From positions 1-29,366 of the forward strand of contig JAGGSF010000119.1 of NCBI GenBank assembly GCA_021159235.1: 29,366 nt of DNA, read 5' to 3'. Each line of letters starts with the position of its first letter. Within the stretch, counting starts at the first letter, position 1. Source of the DNA: Deltaproteobacteria bacterium. Lineage in GTDB: Bacteria; Campylobacterota_A; Desulfurellia; JAGGSF01. Position numbers and translations under genes: made by a program. The notes below the pieces were generated by a model, which searched no databases, was not told the DNA's origin, and saw only the letters and a list, made by a program, of their open reading frames with translations. This document shows, one piece after another, positions 9,981-19,180 of the stretch.

Positions 9981-10009
9981 ACTGTATGCTGATATACACT
10001 TTCTGTCAA
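9981..10009 (-). promoter_or_regulatory. Promoter of tnpB overlapping the upstream stop codon
   Basis: Minus strand TTGACA (10009-10004), 17 bases, TACAGT (9986-9981), then seven bases to the ATG at 9973. The -35 is perfect and includes the TGA of the M50 protease gene. No Shine-Dalgarno precedes the ATG, which suggests a leaderless message. Confidence 0.45.
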
Positions 10010-10626
10010 CTGCCTAAACCTCCTAAAAGAAGCTTTGATAGATATTCCACCAGCGGGAAAACGGTAGAGTTAAAGAATCCCAGAAATAATAAGACAATAA
10101 CTATATATAAACCAAACGGTTCAAGTCTCTCTAACATGCAGGAATACTTCCAGGGCAGAAGACCCACTGCTATTCTTCCTCCATCCAGCGGTGGGATAGG
10201 AATGAGATTAAATACACCTAAAATCAAGTTTATGTAAACGCCATACCAGAAGACTATACCCAGTAACGAAGAGAAAGAGAATAGGTGATAGAAAATGGCA
10301 AATACAACAGCTAACACGAAATTTGAAACAGGCCCTGCCATAGCTACATATACAGAGTCTCTTTTGGGATTATGTAGATTGTTGAAATTTACAGGAACAG
10401 GTTTTGCCCATCCAAACAGAATGGGGGATTTAAAAACAATGAGAAGTACGGGGATAATAATTGTACCTATTAGATCTATGTGTGGAATGGGATTGAGTGT
10501 TAGTCTGCCCATGAATTTTGCAGTATTGTCTCCCAACCTGTAGGCTACATATCCATGCATAACCTCATGCACAACAATAGAAAAGATCAGTATAATGATA
10601 GCTAAAATATAAATCTGTATCTGCAT
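10006..10626 (-). CDS. Site-2 protease family (M50) membrane metalloprotease
   Basis: 206 aa polytopic membrane protein that probably cuts substrates inside the membrane. The zinc motif HEVMH is at 20-24 within the first helix, and the second motif NLIPIPPLDGGRI supplies the third ligand Asp148. AKPVPVNFNNL and a Gly-rich SVYVAMAGPVSN loop match the short, PDZ-less branch (YwhC-like). The ATG directly abuts the cysE stop with no gap. Its TGA lies in TTGACA, which doubles as the -35 of tnpB and perhaps the insertion target of the element. The last few residues could therefore be original, as they look like a normal end. Substrate unknown. Confidence 0.9.
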   Translation of the reverse strand: MQIQIYILAIIILIFSIVVHEVMHGYVAYRLGDNTAKFMGRLTLNPIPHIDLIGTIIIPVLLIVFKSPILFGWAKPVPVNFNNLHNPKRDSVYVAMAGPVSNFVLAVVFAIFYHLFSFSSLLGIVFWYGVYINLILGVFNLIPIPPLDGGRIAVGLLPWKYSCMLERLEPFGLYIVIVLLFLGFFNSTVFPLVEYLSKLLLGGLGS

Positions 10627-11361
10627 TTACTCTAAACCTCTTATATCAAAACTCTTTATATATTCCTCAATTTTCTTTAATTCTTCTGCTTCTTTCAGCC
10701 TTTCCTTTTCCATTGATTCTTTATCTCCTGTTGATAATGCCTTTAATTCTCTCTCTATTCTTTCCACTCTATGCAGGAGATAACGCATCAACTTTCCTTC
10801 AATGTCTGGAATTTTTGTGTGTTCTAAGTCTACGCCTTCCGTCTTTCCCTTTTTCTTCACTACTCTTCCCGGTATACCTACCACTGTAGAATCTGGCGGA
10901 ACATCTTTTACTACAACACTGCTTGCGCCTATCCTGCTATTTTCTCCTATGGTAACTGCACCTAAGACCTTAGCTCCTCCTCCCACAACCACATTGTTTT
11001 TCAGAGTGGGATGTCTCTTTACCTTTTTCAGGCTTGTTCCACCCAGTGTTACACCCTGATAAAGTGTTACATCATCACCAATTTCTGTGGTTTCGCCAAT
11101 GACCACTCCCATACCATGATCAATAAAAAACCTCCTCCCTATTTTTGCTCCTGGATGAATTTCAATGCCCGTGAAAAATCTGACTATATGAGAAACAAGT
11201 CTTCCAATAAACTTTAACTTATGTTCCCAGAAAAAATGGGCAATCCGATAACCCCATAATGCATGCAGTCCTGGATAGCAGAAGAAAACCTCAAGACTAT
11301 TTCTTGCCGCAGGGTCTCTTTCAAGCACAGTGTGAATATCTTCTTTTATTCTCTTAAACAT
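10627..11361 (-). CDS. cysE: Serine O-acetyltransferase
   Basis: Acetylates serine with acetyl-CoA, the first step of cysteine synthesis (244 aa). It has an N-terminal helical part with [20 protein letters not shown] left-handed beta-helix follows: [21 protein letters not shown], then [46 protein letters not shown] and [16 protein letters not shown]. His-Gly in [10 protein letters not shown] and the HPTL histidine are the catalytic region. A charged extra tail (about 185-244) carries coiled-coil-like heptads not needed for the fold. The start overlaps the ybeY stop by 8 bases. It is the EpsC/CysE short type. No cysK is in the window. Confidence 0.94.
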   Translation of the reverse strand: MFKRIKEDIHTVLERDPAARNSLEVFFCYPGLHALWGYRIAHFFWEHKLKFIGRLVSHIVRFFTGIEIHPGAKIGRRFFIDHGMGVVIGETTEIGDDVTLYQGVTLGGTSLKKVKRHPTLKNNVVVGGGAKVLGAVTIGENSRIGASSVVVKDVPPDSTVVGIPGRVVKKKGKTEGVDLEHTKIPDIEGKLMRYLLHRVERIERELKALSTGDKESMEKERLKEAEELKKIEEYIKSFDIRGLE

Positions 11362-11791
11362 AACCCTTTTTTTTCAGAAGAAAGAGGAGTTCTTCCTGTT
11401 TTTTCTTCATTTTACAAAAATTTTCTTCACTGTCATCTCTATATCCCATGAGATGTAAAAAACCGTGGATAAGCAAAGTGGCCAGTTCTTCTTTTAATGG
11501 TATCTTTATTTCTCTTGCATCCTTTTTTGCTCTGTCCCAGGAGATCACGATATCCCCCAGCAATCTGCAAAATACATTATCCTCTCCCTCTCTCAGTGGA
11601 AAAGAGAGAACATCAGTAGATTCATCTATACCTCTATACTTTTTGTTCAATGTCTTCATCTTTTCGTCATCTGTTATAAGGATGCTTACCTCTACATCTT
11701 TCAATCCAAACTGCTCACCCAAAAAACCCATAATATTTTTTATCCAGTTCTTACTGATTCTTCCCTTGTTTTGTGTTACTTCCGTTTTCAC
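11354..11791 (-). CDS. ybeY: Endoribonuclease / rRNA maturation factor YbeY
   Basis: 145 aa member of the UPF0054 family, linked to 16S rRNA 3'-end maturation and ribosome quality control. [13 protein letters not shown] and LGDIVIS are the conserved core, and the zinc site reads [12 protein letters not shown] with His109 and His113. The family's third ligand is His ten residues after the first; here that position is Asp119. Asp can bind zinc, so activity need not be lost. The start is the GTG at 11791, well supported by GGAGG (11802-11798) with six-base spacing, giving a 41-base overlap with pgpH. A phoH-pgpH-ybeY order is widespread and supports the call. Confidence 0.92.
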   Translation of the reverse strand: MKTEVTQNKGRISKNWIKNIMGFLGEQFGLKDVEVSILITDDEKMKTLNKKYRGIDESTDVLSFPLREGEDNVFCRLLGDIVISWDRAKKDAREIKIPLKEELATLLIHGFLHLMGYRDDSEENFCKMKKKQEELLFLLKKKGYV

Positions 11792-14000
11792 CGGCTGCCT
11801 CCGGATAATCTACGCGATAATGAAACATGCCACTCAATACCTTTACAAATGCATCGGAAATCTTATTGAGATCTGCAAGTGTTAAATCGCATTCATCCAA
11901 TTGTCCATCCAGAAAGATATCGGTGATCGTCTTTTTTACCACCTGTTTGATATGTGAGATACTGGGATCGGTTAAGGTGCGGGAAATTGCCTCTATCTGA
12001 TCGGCAATCATAATAATACCTGCTTCTCTCGTTTGCGGTTTTGGCCCCTTGTATCTAAATTCTTCTTCCTTTACATCCATTTTCTGTTCTTTCGCTTTAT
12101 TATAAAAATACTTAATAAGTGTTGTTCCATGATGTTGCTGAATAATATCCTTTATTCTTCTGCCCAGTCTGTATTTATTTGCCAGAAGTATTCCCTCTTT
12201 TACATGATCTATAAGTATCAGCGCGCTCATTGAAGGGGAGAGTTTGTTATGCTTATTTACCCCGCTTATTTGATTTTCTATAAAGTATAAAGGTTTGGAC
12301 ATTTTGCCTATATCATGGTAGTAAGCACCAACCTTAGCTAAAACGGAATCAGCACCTATCGCCTGAGCTGCCGATTCTGCTAAACTACTCATAGCAATGC
12401 TGTGTTGATATGTGCCCGGGGCTTTTAAAGCTAATTCTCTTAGTAGAGGATGGTTTAAGTTCCCCAACTCCATCAGTTTTATGTTTGTAGAGATACTGAA
12501 GAGCCATTCGTATACAGGCAGTATACCAGAGACTATCAGGATAACCGTAATACCAGAAATAATGCCGAAAACACAGGAAATTAATGTATGAACGGAGAAG
12601 AAACCTTCATGCATGGAAAAAAGCAATATCAATATAACATTTATCAGTGAAATGTTTGTCCCTGTTTTTATGATTCCTGCTCGTTCCTTGCACTTTGAAA
12701 TACAGAGAGAACCACCTGTACTTCCTAAGAAGACATAAAGGGCGATTTGCATATTAACTGCTTTGTCAGGAAGGAGAAAAACACAAGCAGAGAGCAGAAA
12801 GGCAAATATTAAAGAAAGTTCAAAGCTTGTGGTTAATGCTATAATTGCTGCTCCAAACGCAAAGGGGGTGGCATACAGTATAGAAATCTTTGAGAGTAGC
12901 ATACTACCGTACGAAATGTTACTGGCCAGATACTCGTAAACCTTGACTACAACAACACTTGAGAGAAAAGTAACCAAAAACAGCCTTACATGGTTTTCAT
13001 TTTTTAGATACCTTTTACCCATATGCCGCATGATGAGGTAAGAAAAGAAACCAAAAACAGCTAAAAGGAGAGTGGTTCTGGCGTAATCAAAGATGGTATC
13101 TTTCTTGCGTTCCAGCATATTCATTGCAGTGAGTTTTGCGTAATTTGCAGGCGTTATAATATCTCCCTCTCTAACAATAACCTGTCCTTTTTTTACCTGA
13201 ATAAATGCTTTATCTACCTTAGCTGCTGCCTCATCTTTCCTCCTTTCGGTCTCTGCACTATCGTAAAACAGATTTGGACGAATGAGCTTTTTTGCAATGT
13301 CCCATATTAAAAACTGATAAGCATAGCTTTGTTTTGAGGATATTATATCTTCATAGATTTCAAATTTTACCCTTTCTACATCCAGGATAGAAGAGGTTTT
13401 CATCTGCTTCTGTTTTCCGGTCTGCAAATCCTTTACCGTGATTACCTTAGAGGCAAATCCAATTCCTTCTTTCGTAGATACTATAGGTTTGTCTTTCAAC
13501 TGCATGCATATACTGATTATTGCCTCCTCTATTTCAGGAGAAAACCTTAGTCCCATCAATCTTTCAAAAATGGAATGGTCAGCCTCTATACCCATGGTTT
13601 TAAAGAGTGTGGTTTCAAATTTTTTTATGCTTTGCTTGGTAGTAAGTTTTGGCAAAGCATTTCTGCCCATAGAAAATGAGTTTCTTACATTACGTGATAG
13701 TTCCAGATAAACGGAGGGATTAAAATCAAATACGGGTGTAACATTTTTTCTCGCTTCGTCTATGCGCAATTGAGTGGCTGCTTTATCTTCGATAAGCAAA
13801 TCCTCTTTTGCCCTGATCGTTTGCGGAGAAACATCACCTACATGTAAATTGTAGATAAGACCCCGGGAAGGAAAAAATAGAAGACTGGTTAACACAAATG
13901 TAACAGCCAGTATAGCATATACGCTTGTTACATATTTAAAGATAACATTGAAAAGGTTTTTTATCTTTTTCTTTATTTTACTTTGCTTCTTTTCTCTCAT
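11751..14000 (-). CDS. pgpH: 7TM-HD domain phosphohydrolase (PgpH/YqfF family)
   Basis: 749 aa membrane protein with an N-terminal helix (about 26-46), a large extracytoplasmic 7TMR-HDED region (about 55-300), seven or so membrane helices (about 305-505) and a cytoplasmic HD domain. The HD signature is seen as APGTYQHSIAMSSLAESAA, AYYHDIGKM (His562, Asp563) and IIQQHHGTTLIKYFY. Characterised Firmicute relatives hydrolyse cyclic-di-AMP; here the second messenger is inferred only. No cyclase is in the window. I start at ATG 14000 (MREKKQSK), with GAGG just upstream; a TTG at 14009 is possible. It overlaps the phoH stop by 23 bases and ybeY by 41. Confidence 0.92.
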   Translation of the reverse strand: MREKKQSKIKKKIKNLFNVIFKYVTSVYAILAVTFVLTSLLFFPSRGLIYNLHVGDVSPQTIRAKEDLLIEDKAATQLRIDEARKNVTPVFDFNPSVYLELSRNVRNSFSMGRNALPKLTTKQSIKKFETTLFKTMGIEADHSIFERLMGLRFSPEIEEAIISICMQLKDKPIVSTKEGIGFASKVITVKDLQTGKQKQMKTSSILDVERVKFEIYEDIISSKQSYAYQFLIWDIAKKLIRPNLFYDSAETERRKDEAAAKVDKAFIQVKKGQVIVREGDIITPANYAKLTAMNMLERKKDTIFDYARTTLLLAVFGFFSYLIMRHMGKRYLKNENHVRLFLVTFLSSVVVVKVYEYLASNISYGSMLLSKISILYATPFAFGAAIIALTTSFELSLIFAFLLSACVFLLPDKAVNMQIALYVFLGSTGGSLCISKCKERAGIIKTGTNISLINVILILLFSMHEGFFSVHTLISCVFGIISGITVILIVSGILPVYEWLFSISTNIKLMELGNLNHPLLRELALKAPGTYQHSIAMSSLAESAAQAIGADSVLAKVGAYYHDIGKMSKPLYFIENQISGVNKHNKLSPSMSALILIDHVKEGILLANKYRLGRRIKDIIQQHHGTTLIKYFYNKAKEQKMDVKEEEFRYKGPKPQTREAGIIMIADQIEAISRTLTDPSISHIKQVVKKTITDIFLDGQLDECDLTLADLNKISDAFVKVLSGMFHYRVDYPEAAGENGSNTKQGKNQ

Positions 14001-14922
14001 AAGCCTCAATAATTTTTGTTACTATGGGATTTCTTACTACATCGTCCTTGGTGAAATAAACAATTTTCAAACCCTCAACAAAAGACAATGTTTCCCTTAT
14101 ATCTACAAGCCCTGATTTCTCTGCAGAGGGCAGATCTATCTGTGTGATATCACCTGTTATTACTGCCTTTGAATTAAAACCCAGTCTCGTTAAAAACATC
14201 TTCATCTGAGCAGGCGAGGTATTCTGTGCCTCATCAAGGATAATAAATGCATCATTCAATGTTCTTCCTCTCATGTATGCTAAGGGAATAATTTCAATCC
14301 TTCCTTGATTCAACAACCTATTTACTCTATCCATGTCCAGAATATCGTATAATGCATCGTATAAAGGTCTCATATATGGATGTACCTTTTCATACATATC
14401 ACCAGGCAGAAAGCCTAACTTTTCTCCTGCTTCTACAGCTGGTCTGCTAAGGATAATCCTCTTTACCTTTTTCTTTAAAAGGTAAAATAAAGCCATCGCC
14501 ACACTCAAATAGGTTTTCCCTGTTCCCGCCGGCCCGATGCATACCGTTATTATATTATTCTTGATAGCCTCTATGTAGTTTCTTTGAGCAACAGTTTTTG
14601 GCACAATCTTCTTTGCTTTGCCGTGCAATGTTTCTGTAGCGAAAATAGTTTCCACCCTGACATCCTTTGCATCTACAGTTTTTAAAATATTTTCAAAATC
14701 CTTTTTTGAAATATACTGTCCCTCACTGATCATTCTGTCTATATCCTGAAAAAATAAAAATGCCCTTTCTACATCGTCTTCATTTCCGGATATAATTACA
14801 TCTCCTCCTCTAAAAATTGTATCGACGCCAAACGTTCTGTTTATGTCCTTCAGCTTTTCTTCGTTTTTATCCAGTAAAAAGGCTATATAGGATGTGTTTT
14901 TCAATGTAATACGCTTATCCAC
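13978..14922 (-). CDS. phoH: PhoH-like ATPase
   Basis: 314 aa P-loop ATPase, cytosolic, of the PhoH/YbeZ type, often linked genetically to ybeY and RNA processing. The N-terminal part (about 1-105) is the KH-like extension typical of this branch. Walker A is GPAGTGKT (130-137), followed by RIILSRPAVEAGEKLGFLPG, a family hallmark, and Walker B FIILDEAQNTSPAQMK. VITGDITQIDLP is the sensor-like motif. The start is GTG at 14922, nine bases after the guaA stop, with a purine-rich GGGAG/AGAG stretch overlapping the guaA end as likely ribosome site. Biochemical activity of the family is still poorly defined. Confidence 0.94.
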   Translation of the reverse strand: MDKRITLKNTSYIAFLLDKNEEKLKDINRTFGVDTIFRGGDVIISGNEDDVERAFLFFQDIDRMISEGQYISKKDFENILKTVDAKDVRVETIFATETLHGKAKKIVPKTVAQRNYIEAIKNNIITVCIGPAGTGKTYLSVAMALFYLLKKKVKRIILSRPAVEAGEKLGFLPGDMYEKVHPYMRPLYDALYDILDMDRVNRLLNQGRIEIIPLAYMRGRTLNDAFIILDEAQNTSPAQMKMFLTRLGFNSKAVITGDITQIDLPSAEKSGLVDIRETLSFVEGLKIVYFTKDDVVRNPIVTKIIEAYERKEAK

Positions 14923-14931
14923 TTATTCTCT

Positions 14932-16458
14932 CTACTCCCACTCTATTGTTGCCGGGGGTTTGCTGGATATATCGTAGACTACCCTGTTTACACCAGATAC
15001 CTCGTTTATTATTCTGGTGGATATCTTACTCAAAAGTTCGTAGGGAAGTTTTGCCCAATCGGCTGTCATACCGTCTACGCTTTCCACCGCCCTTATGACT
15101 ACTGTATAATCATATGTTCTCCTATCCCCCATCACGCCTACTGTGCGCACAGGTAAGAATACCGCAAAGGACTGCCATAATTTGTCATAAAATCCGGCTT
15201 TCTTTATCTCACTGGTGATGATATCATCGCTGTTTCTCAGTATATCCAGTTTTTCCTCAGTTACCTCTCCAATAATTCTTATTGCCAGGCCTGGTCCTGG
15301 AAAGGGTTGTCTTTTAACATATTCTTCCGGCAATCCCAGAATTTTTCCTACCTTTCTCACTTCATCCTTAAATAATTCTTTTAGCGGTTCTATAAGCTTG
15401 AATTTCAAGTCCTTTGGCAGTCCACCCACATTATGATGCGTTTTTATTCTTGCCGATGGTCCCTTCACCTGCCTGCTTTCAATTACATCAGGATATAATG
15501 TGCCCTGTGCCAAAAAATCCACATTCTCATATACCTTGGCTACTTCATAGAAGATATTGATGAATTCTTCTCCAATAATCTTTCTCTTTTTCTCTGGATC
15601 CTCAACGCCCTTCAATCTCTTTAAAAAGGAATGAGAAGCATCCACATAATGGATATCTATTCCCATTTTTTTGAAGGCATTTCTTACCTCTGTTTCTTCA
15701 TCTTTCCTCAACAAACCGTTATTTATAAAAACAGGAATTACATTCTTACCCACTGCCTTGTATAAAAGACAAACCAAAACTGAAGAATCCACTCCGCCCG
15801 ACAGTGCGCATAGAATTTTGCTTTTTCCCACTCTTTTTCTTATATCTTCTATTTTTGAGGATATGAAATGCTCTATCGTCCACCCTCCAGAAACACGGCA
15901 TACTCTATAGGCAAAATTTTCCAGCATCTTTTCTCCGTATCGGGTATGATAGACCTCAGGGTGAAATTGCAGCAACCATATCCTCTTTTCTTTATCCCTG
16001 ATGGCAGCAAAGGGGGAATTGTCAGTGCGAGCAATGCAAACAAATTGAGGCGGGAGTTTTTCTATTTTATCCCCATGGCTCATCCAGACCAGTGAATTGT
16101 CCTCAACTCCTTCAAACAGCTCCTCATTCTTTTCTATATGTAGTTCAGCAGGTCCATACTCTCCTTTTGAACCCTTTAACACCTTTCCTCCAAACAGATG
16201 AACAAATAACTGCATTCCATAGCAGATGCCCAGAATGGGAACAGGCAACTTAAAAACATCCAACGAAGGGATGGGTGCATCTTTTTCCCATACACTCATA
16301 GGTCCTCCGGAGAGGATGATTCCCTTTGCACATTTAAGTTTTTCTGTCTCTACATTAAATGGATAGATTTCTGTGTAAACACCTTTTTCTCTCATCTTCC
16401 TTGCAATAAGCTGAGTATATTGAGAACCAAAATCAAGAACAATGATCTCTGGATTCAT
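14932..16458 (-). CDS. guaA: GMP synthase (glutamine-hydrolysing)
   Basis: Aminates XMP to GMP with ATP and glutamine (508 aa). The class I amidotransferase domain has [10 protein letters not shown], the nucleophile Cys79 in GICYGMQ, and His166/Glu168 in [10 protein letters not shown]. The ATP-pyrophosphatase domain begins with [11 protein letters not shown] (218-228). The dimerisation domain holds [23 protein letters not shown] and the closing [17 protein letters not shown]. All motifs look intact and the length is ordinary. Its ATG follows the pmbA stop with no gap, pointing to coupled translation. Confidence 0.97.
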   Translation of the reverse strand: MNPEIIVLDFGSQYTQLIARKMREKGVYTEIYPFNVETEKLKCAKGIILSGGPMSVWEKDAPIPSLDVFKLPVPILGICYGMQLFVHLFGGKVLKGSKGEYGPAELHIEKNEELFEGVEDNSLVWMSHGDKIEKLPPQFVCIARTDNSPFAAIRDKEKRIWLLQFHPEVYHTRYGEKMLENFAYRVCRVSGGWTIEHFISSKIEDIRKRVGKSKILCALSGGVDSSVLVCLLYKAVGKNVIPVFINNGLLRKDEETEVRNAFKKMGIDIHYVDASHSFLKRLKGVEDPEKKRKIIGEEFINIFYEVAKVYENVDFLAQGTLYPDVIESRQVKGPSARIKTHHNVGGLPKDLKFKLIEPLKELFKDEVRKVGKILGLPEEYVKRQPFPGPGLAIRIIGEVTEEKLDILRNSDDIITSEIKKAGFYDKLWQSFAVFLPVRTVGVMGDRRTYDYTVVIRAVESVDGMTADWAKLPYELLSKISTRIINEVSGVNRVVYDISSKPPATIEWE

Positions 16459-17754
16459 CTATCCTCCAATGGCTACTTTTTCTATACCTGTATCCGGCGC
16501 ACCTACACCGGAAAGAAATTCTATCTCCTTGGAAAGAGCAAAGACCCTGCTTAAAAGCGCAAAGATGTTACCTGCCATAGTGGCTCCCTTAAATGGTTCA
16601 TGTTTTTTGCCGTTTTCTATCTTTTGACCTGATATACCTACGGAGAAATCGCCTGTTATCTGGTTCGCGGTATGTAATCCCAGAATATCTGTGATATACA
16701 GTCCATTGTTCATCAGAGAAAGTATATCTTCTTCCATTCCGTTTTCTATATAGAGGTTCGTAGGGGTAATCCTTGGGATCTGTCTATAATTTTCGCGAAA
16801 GGCATTAGCTGTATTTTCACAATTTAACCTCTTACTGGTAAACGAGTTATGGAGAAAACTCCTTAAAATACCATTTTCCACCAGTTTTGTTTTTTTGGTA
16901 GGCATACCTTCGCAATCACATATAAATGTGCCCACTCCATCTTTCATTGTTCCATCGTCTATTATGTTTATGAGGGGTGAAACAATCCTGGTTCCAATTT
17001 TATTCTCCAGTGGTGTTGCATGTTTTAAAACAGAATCTCCTTTAAAGGTGGAAGAAAAGAAGGATAGAAACTGTCTCATTACACGTGATGAAAGGACAAC
17101 ATTGTATGTGCCTTTTTCCAGTGTCTTTGCGCCCAGCTTTTCTATAGCCCTAAATGCCATGTTTTTGCCGATTTCTTCTGCATCTATGGCACTGAATATG
17201 ACCCCATCCTTTGCATAGAAGCCTATTTGAGCGTCTTTGTCTACAGCTAAGGCTGTTCCATAAGCGGTGTAGAGAATATGTTCATCTGTGCAATCTACAC
17301 CTTTACTGTTCCAGACAGAAATACACTTTTTCACCATAGAAAGACCCACCTCTTTCACCGTTATTCTCTTATCTGTGTTTTCCGCTGCATCCTTTATACG
17401 CTTTATCTTATCAAGTAAGACACTCTCTTTTACCATCTCTCTCCTTTCTTTGAACCTATAGTTAGTTTTTGCCTCGGGTAAAGATATATCTTCTTCTTTA
17501 ACCAACCTGCTCCAGTTTTTTATACCAGAGGTTATATCCTTCAATTTATTTTGCCAGTCAGGAAAACAGGGTATACAAAAATCTATTCTATGTCCTCCTT
17601 CAACGATTCTAAAACCTAATCCCCTTTCCTTTTTCTTCAATAAGCTGAGTTCGTTTTCCTTCAAGTCGTAATTTATCTCCTGTTCCTCCTCTCCATATAT
17701 TTCAAATTCCTTAAAGTTGGATAGAATCTCTCTTGCCTCTTTTATCTCTTCCAT
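16459..17754 (-). CDS. pmbA: PmbA/TldE-type subunit of the TldD-TldE protease
   Basis: 431 aa member of the TldD/PmbA family. The active enzyme is a TldD-TldE heterodimer that trims modified peptides; TldD holds the HExxxH zinc site. This protein has no HExxxH, so it is the TldE/PmbA partner. Evidence is the central [24 protein letters not shown], the [21 protein letters not shown] segment, and C-terminal [17 protein letters not shown] with [13 protein letters not shown] start at ATG 17754 ([10 protein letters not shown]), where GGGGG lies about six bases upstream; ATG 17766 is an in-frame alternative. It overlaps dgt by 13 bases and abuts guaA. No tldD is in the window, so its partner must be elsewhere. 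Confidence 0.88.
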   Translation of the reverse strand: MEEIKEAREILSNFKEFEIYGEEEQEINYDLKENELSLLKKKERGLGFRIVEGGHRIDFCIPCFPDWQNKLKDITSGIKNWSRLVKEEDISLPEAKTNYRFKERREMVKESVLLDKIKRIKDAAENTDKRITVKEVGLSMVKKCISVWNSKGVDCTDEHILYTAYGTALAVDKDAQIGFYAKDGVIFSAIDAEEIGKNMAFRAIEKLGAKTLEKGTYNVVLSSRVMRQFLSFFSSTFKGDSVLKHATPLENKIGTRIVSPLINIIDDGTMKDGVGTFICDCEGMPTKKTKLVENGILRSFLHNSFTSKRLNCENTANAFRENYRQIPRITPTNLYIENGMEEDILSLMNNGLYITDILGLHTANQITGDFSVGISGQKIENGKKHEPFKGATMAGNIFALLSRVFALSKEIEFLSGVGAPDTGIEKVAIGG

Positions 17755-18767
17755 TTGTTCCCCCATGGTTTGGGTAAAAATATGTCCTTATAGGTCTCTA
17801 AGGCAAACCTGTCCGTCATACCCGATATATAATCTATAACCACTGTTTCTCTATCTTCTGAAAATTGTTTTTTTATCTGTTCCGTGTGTTCAAGGAAATA
17901 GTAAAATAGTTCTTCTACTATCTTTTCTGCTTTTTTTGCTACATTCAGTATCTTTTCGTTGAAGTAAACATTTTCAAACAGGAAGTCCCTTAGACTCTCC
18001 AATGCCTCTAAAACCTCATCTTCCATGTCTATATGGTGATAATTATTGTCCATCGTTTTTTTGATTACACTTTTAACCAGGGTAGCAATTCTCTTTGAAT
18101 GGTTGTCTCCTAAGATATTCGTTATTGATTTAGGTAGGTCACTCTCTTTAATGATGTTTGCACGAATGGCATCATCGATATCGTGATTCACATAGGCAAT
18201 ACAATCTGAAATCCTCACAACTTGGCCTTCTAACGTGAAAGGCATATCTTCAGTCATTATACTGCCTTTTCCCTTCGAATGCTTTAATATTCCATCCCTT
18301 ACCTCTTCAGTGAGATTCAATCCCTTACCTTCCCTTGCTATAACATCTACTATTCTCAGGCTTTGTATTTCGTGTTTAAAGCCATTTTTGCTTATTCTAT
18401 TTAACGCCGATTCACCAGCGTGGCCGAACGGCGTATGTCCCAGATCGTGTCCCAGTGCTATGGCTTCAGTAAGCGTTTCATTTAGAAACAATGCTCTGCT
18501 GATAGTTCTGGCAATCTGGGCAACCTCCAGGGTATGGGTTAAACGTGTGCGGTAGTGATCACTGACAGGAGAAAGAAAAACCTGTGTTTTATGCTGTAGT
18601 CTGCGAAAAGCCTTGCAATGGATGATGCGATCTCTATCTCTCATGAACTCTGTTCTTACATCATCCGGCGCTTCTTTTCTTCTCCTTCCCTTGGTGGAGC
18701 AAGAAAGTGCAGCTTTCCTGTGAAGGGTGTTTTTTTCTTCCTTCTCCAGTTCTTCTCTGATACTCAT
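17742..18767 (-). CDS. dgt: dGTPase-like HD triphosphohydrolase
   Basis: 341 aa HD-domain enzyme of the short deoxyguanosinetriphosphate triphosphohydrolase-like class, releasing triphosphate from dNTPs. [22 protein letters not shown] and [21 protein letters not shown] lead into [15 protein letters not shown], with His78. The HD pair is in [16 protein letters not shown] (His107, Asp108) and the last metal Asp is in [16 protein letters not shown]. Charged N-terminal residues (about 10-35) are typical. The ATG overlaps the stop of the BFN gene (ATGA). Substrate choice among dNTPs cannot be read from sequence. Confidence 0.93.
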   Translation of the reverse strand: MSIREELEKEEKNTLHRKAALSCSTKGRRRKEAPDDVRTEFMRDRDRIIHCKAFRRLQHKTQVFLSPVSDHYRTRLTHTLEVAQIARTISRALFLNETLTEAIALGHDLGHTPFGHAGESALNRISKNGFKHEIQSLRIVDVIAREGKGLNLTEEVRDGILKHSKGKGSIMTEDMPFTLEGQVVRISDCIAYVNHDIDDAIRANIIKESDLPKSITNILGDNHSKRIATLVKSVIKKTMDNNYHHIDMEDEVLEALESLRDFLFENVYFNEKILNVAKKAEKIVEELFYYFLEHTEQIKKQFSEDRETVVIDYISGMTDRFALETYKDIFLPKPWGNKWKR

Positions 18768-19180
18768 AGAGTGTGCAGCATCTCCTCGGCAAAATGCATC
18801 CAGTTTCTCTTCATATATACTTCCTTTTTTATGTATATAGGAGTATTATACAGGGCGCTTACGATCAATGCATCGGAAAGATTCAACCAATATCGTTCAC
18901 AGAAATCTTCATCACCAATTTCTACTTGAGCCAGACTGTCTCCTGTTTGTGTACTGAATACTATCACGGCGTTCACCGATAAATTTGCCCTGTTAAACAG
19001 ATTATCCAGCAACTTGTAAAAGTTGTTTTCTGGAGCATAGATGCCAAGGAGAAGAAGGGAGAGAACACAGGCCTTCTCTTTTGGTATAGAAAATTCATAG
19101 ACTTCATTTGAGTCATCTTCTAAGATGACGCTTCCCCTATCCTTGTGAAAATCCACATCTTTGATCTTCAAACTTACCAT
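18764..19180 (-). CDS. Bifunctional nuclease (BFN/DUF151) domain protein
   Basis: 138 aa protein matching the DUF151 fold in outline: [20 protein letters not shown] (strands around a cofactor-like pocket), ALLLL-like helix [10 protein letters not shown], then [20 protein letters not shown]. The signature end [21 protein letters not shown] corresponds to the family's PSDAIALAL-TGAPIYV-EEV motif. Plant and some bacterial members have reported RNase and DNase activity; here function is inferred. The usual PSD is LSD here. The ATG at 19180 lies 44 bases inside miaB and has GGAG seven bases upstream. Its stop overlaps the dgt start by four bases, so miaB-BFN-dgt look translationally coupled. Confidence 0.8.
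   Translation of the reverse strand: MVSLKIKDVDFHKDRGSVILEDDSNEVYEFSIPKEKACVLSLLLLGIYAPENNFYKLLDNLFNRANLSVNAVIVFSTQTGDSLAQVEIGDEDFCERYWLNLSDALIVSALYNTPIYIKKEVYMKRNWMHFAEEMLHTL

Larger units (their letters stand above)
8245..10004 (-). mobile_element. tnpB-only IS200/IS605-type element (approximate ends)
   Basis: A TnpB gene without a TnpA Y1 transposase lies between two operon genes. Its downstream side carries strong palindromes, as right ends of this family do, and a small hairpin lies near the presumed left end (9983-9998). The motif TTGAC on the minus strand (10009-10005) includes the stop codon of the M50 protease gene and resembles the TTGAT target of ISDra2, so I infer the left tip lies just after it. 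The right tip should lie between the last hairpin (8267) and the trpS start (8220). Ends are inferred, not proven. Movement would need a TnpA supplied from elsewhere. Confidence 0.6.

Noticed and set aside
9974-10009. TTG start for TnpB at 10009
   Set aside because: The first 12 residues are not TnpB-like and lie over the promoter; ATG 9973 (or 9940) fits better.
16459-17754. TldD rather than PmbA/TldE
   Set aside because: No HExxxH zinc motif in the protein.
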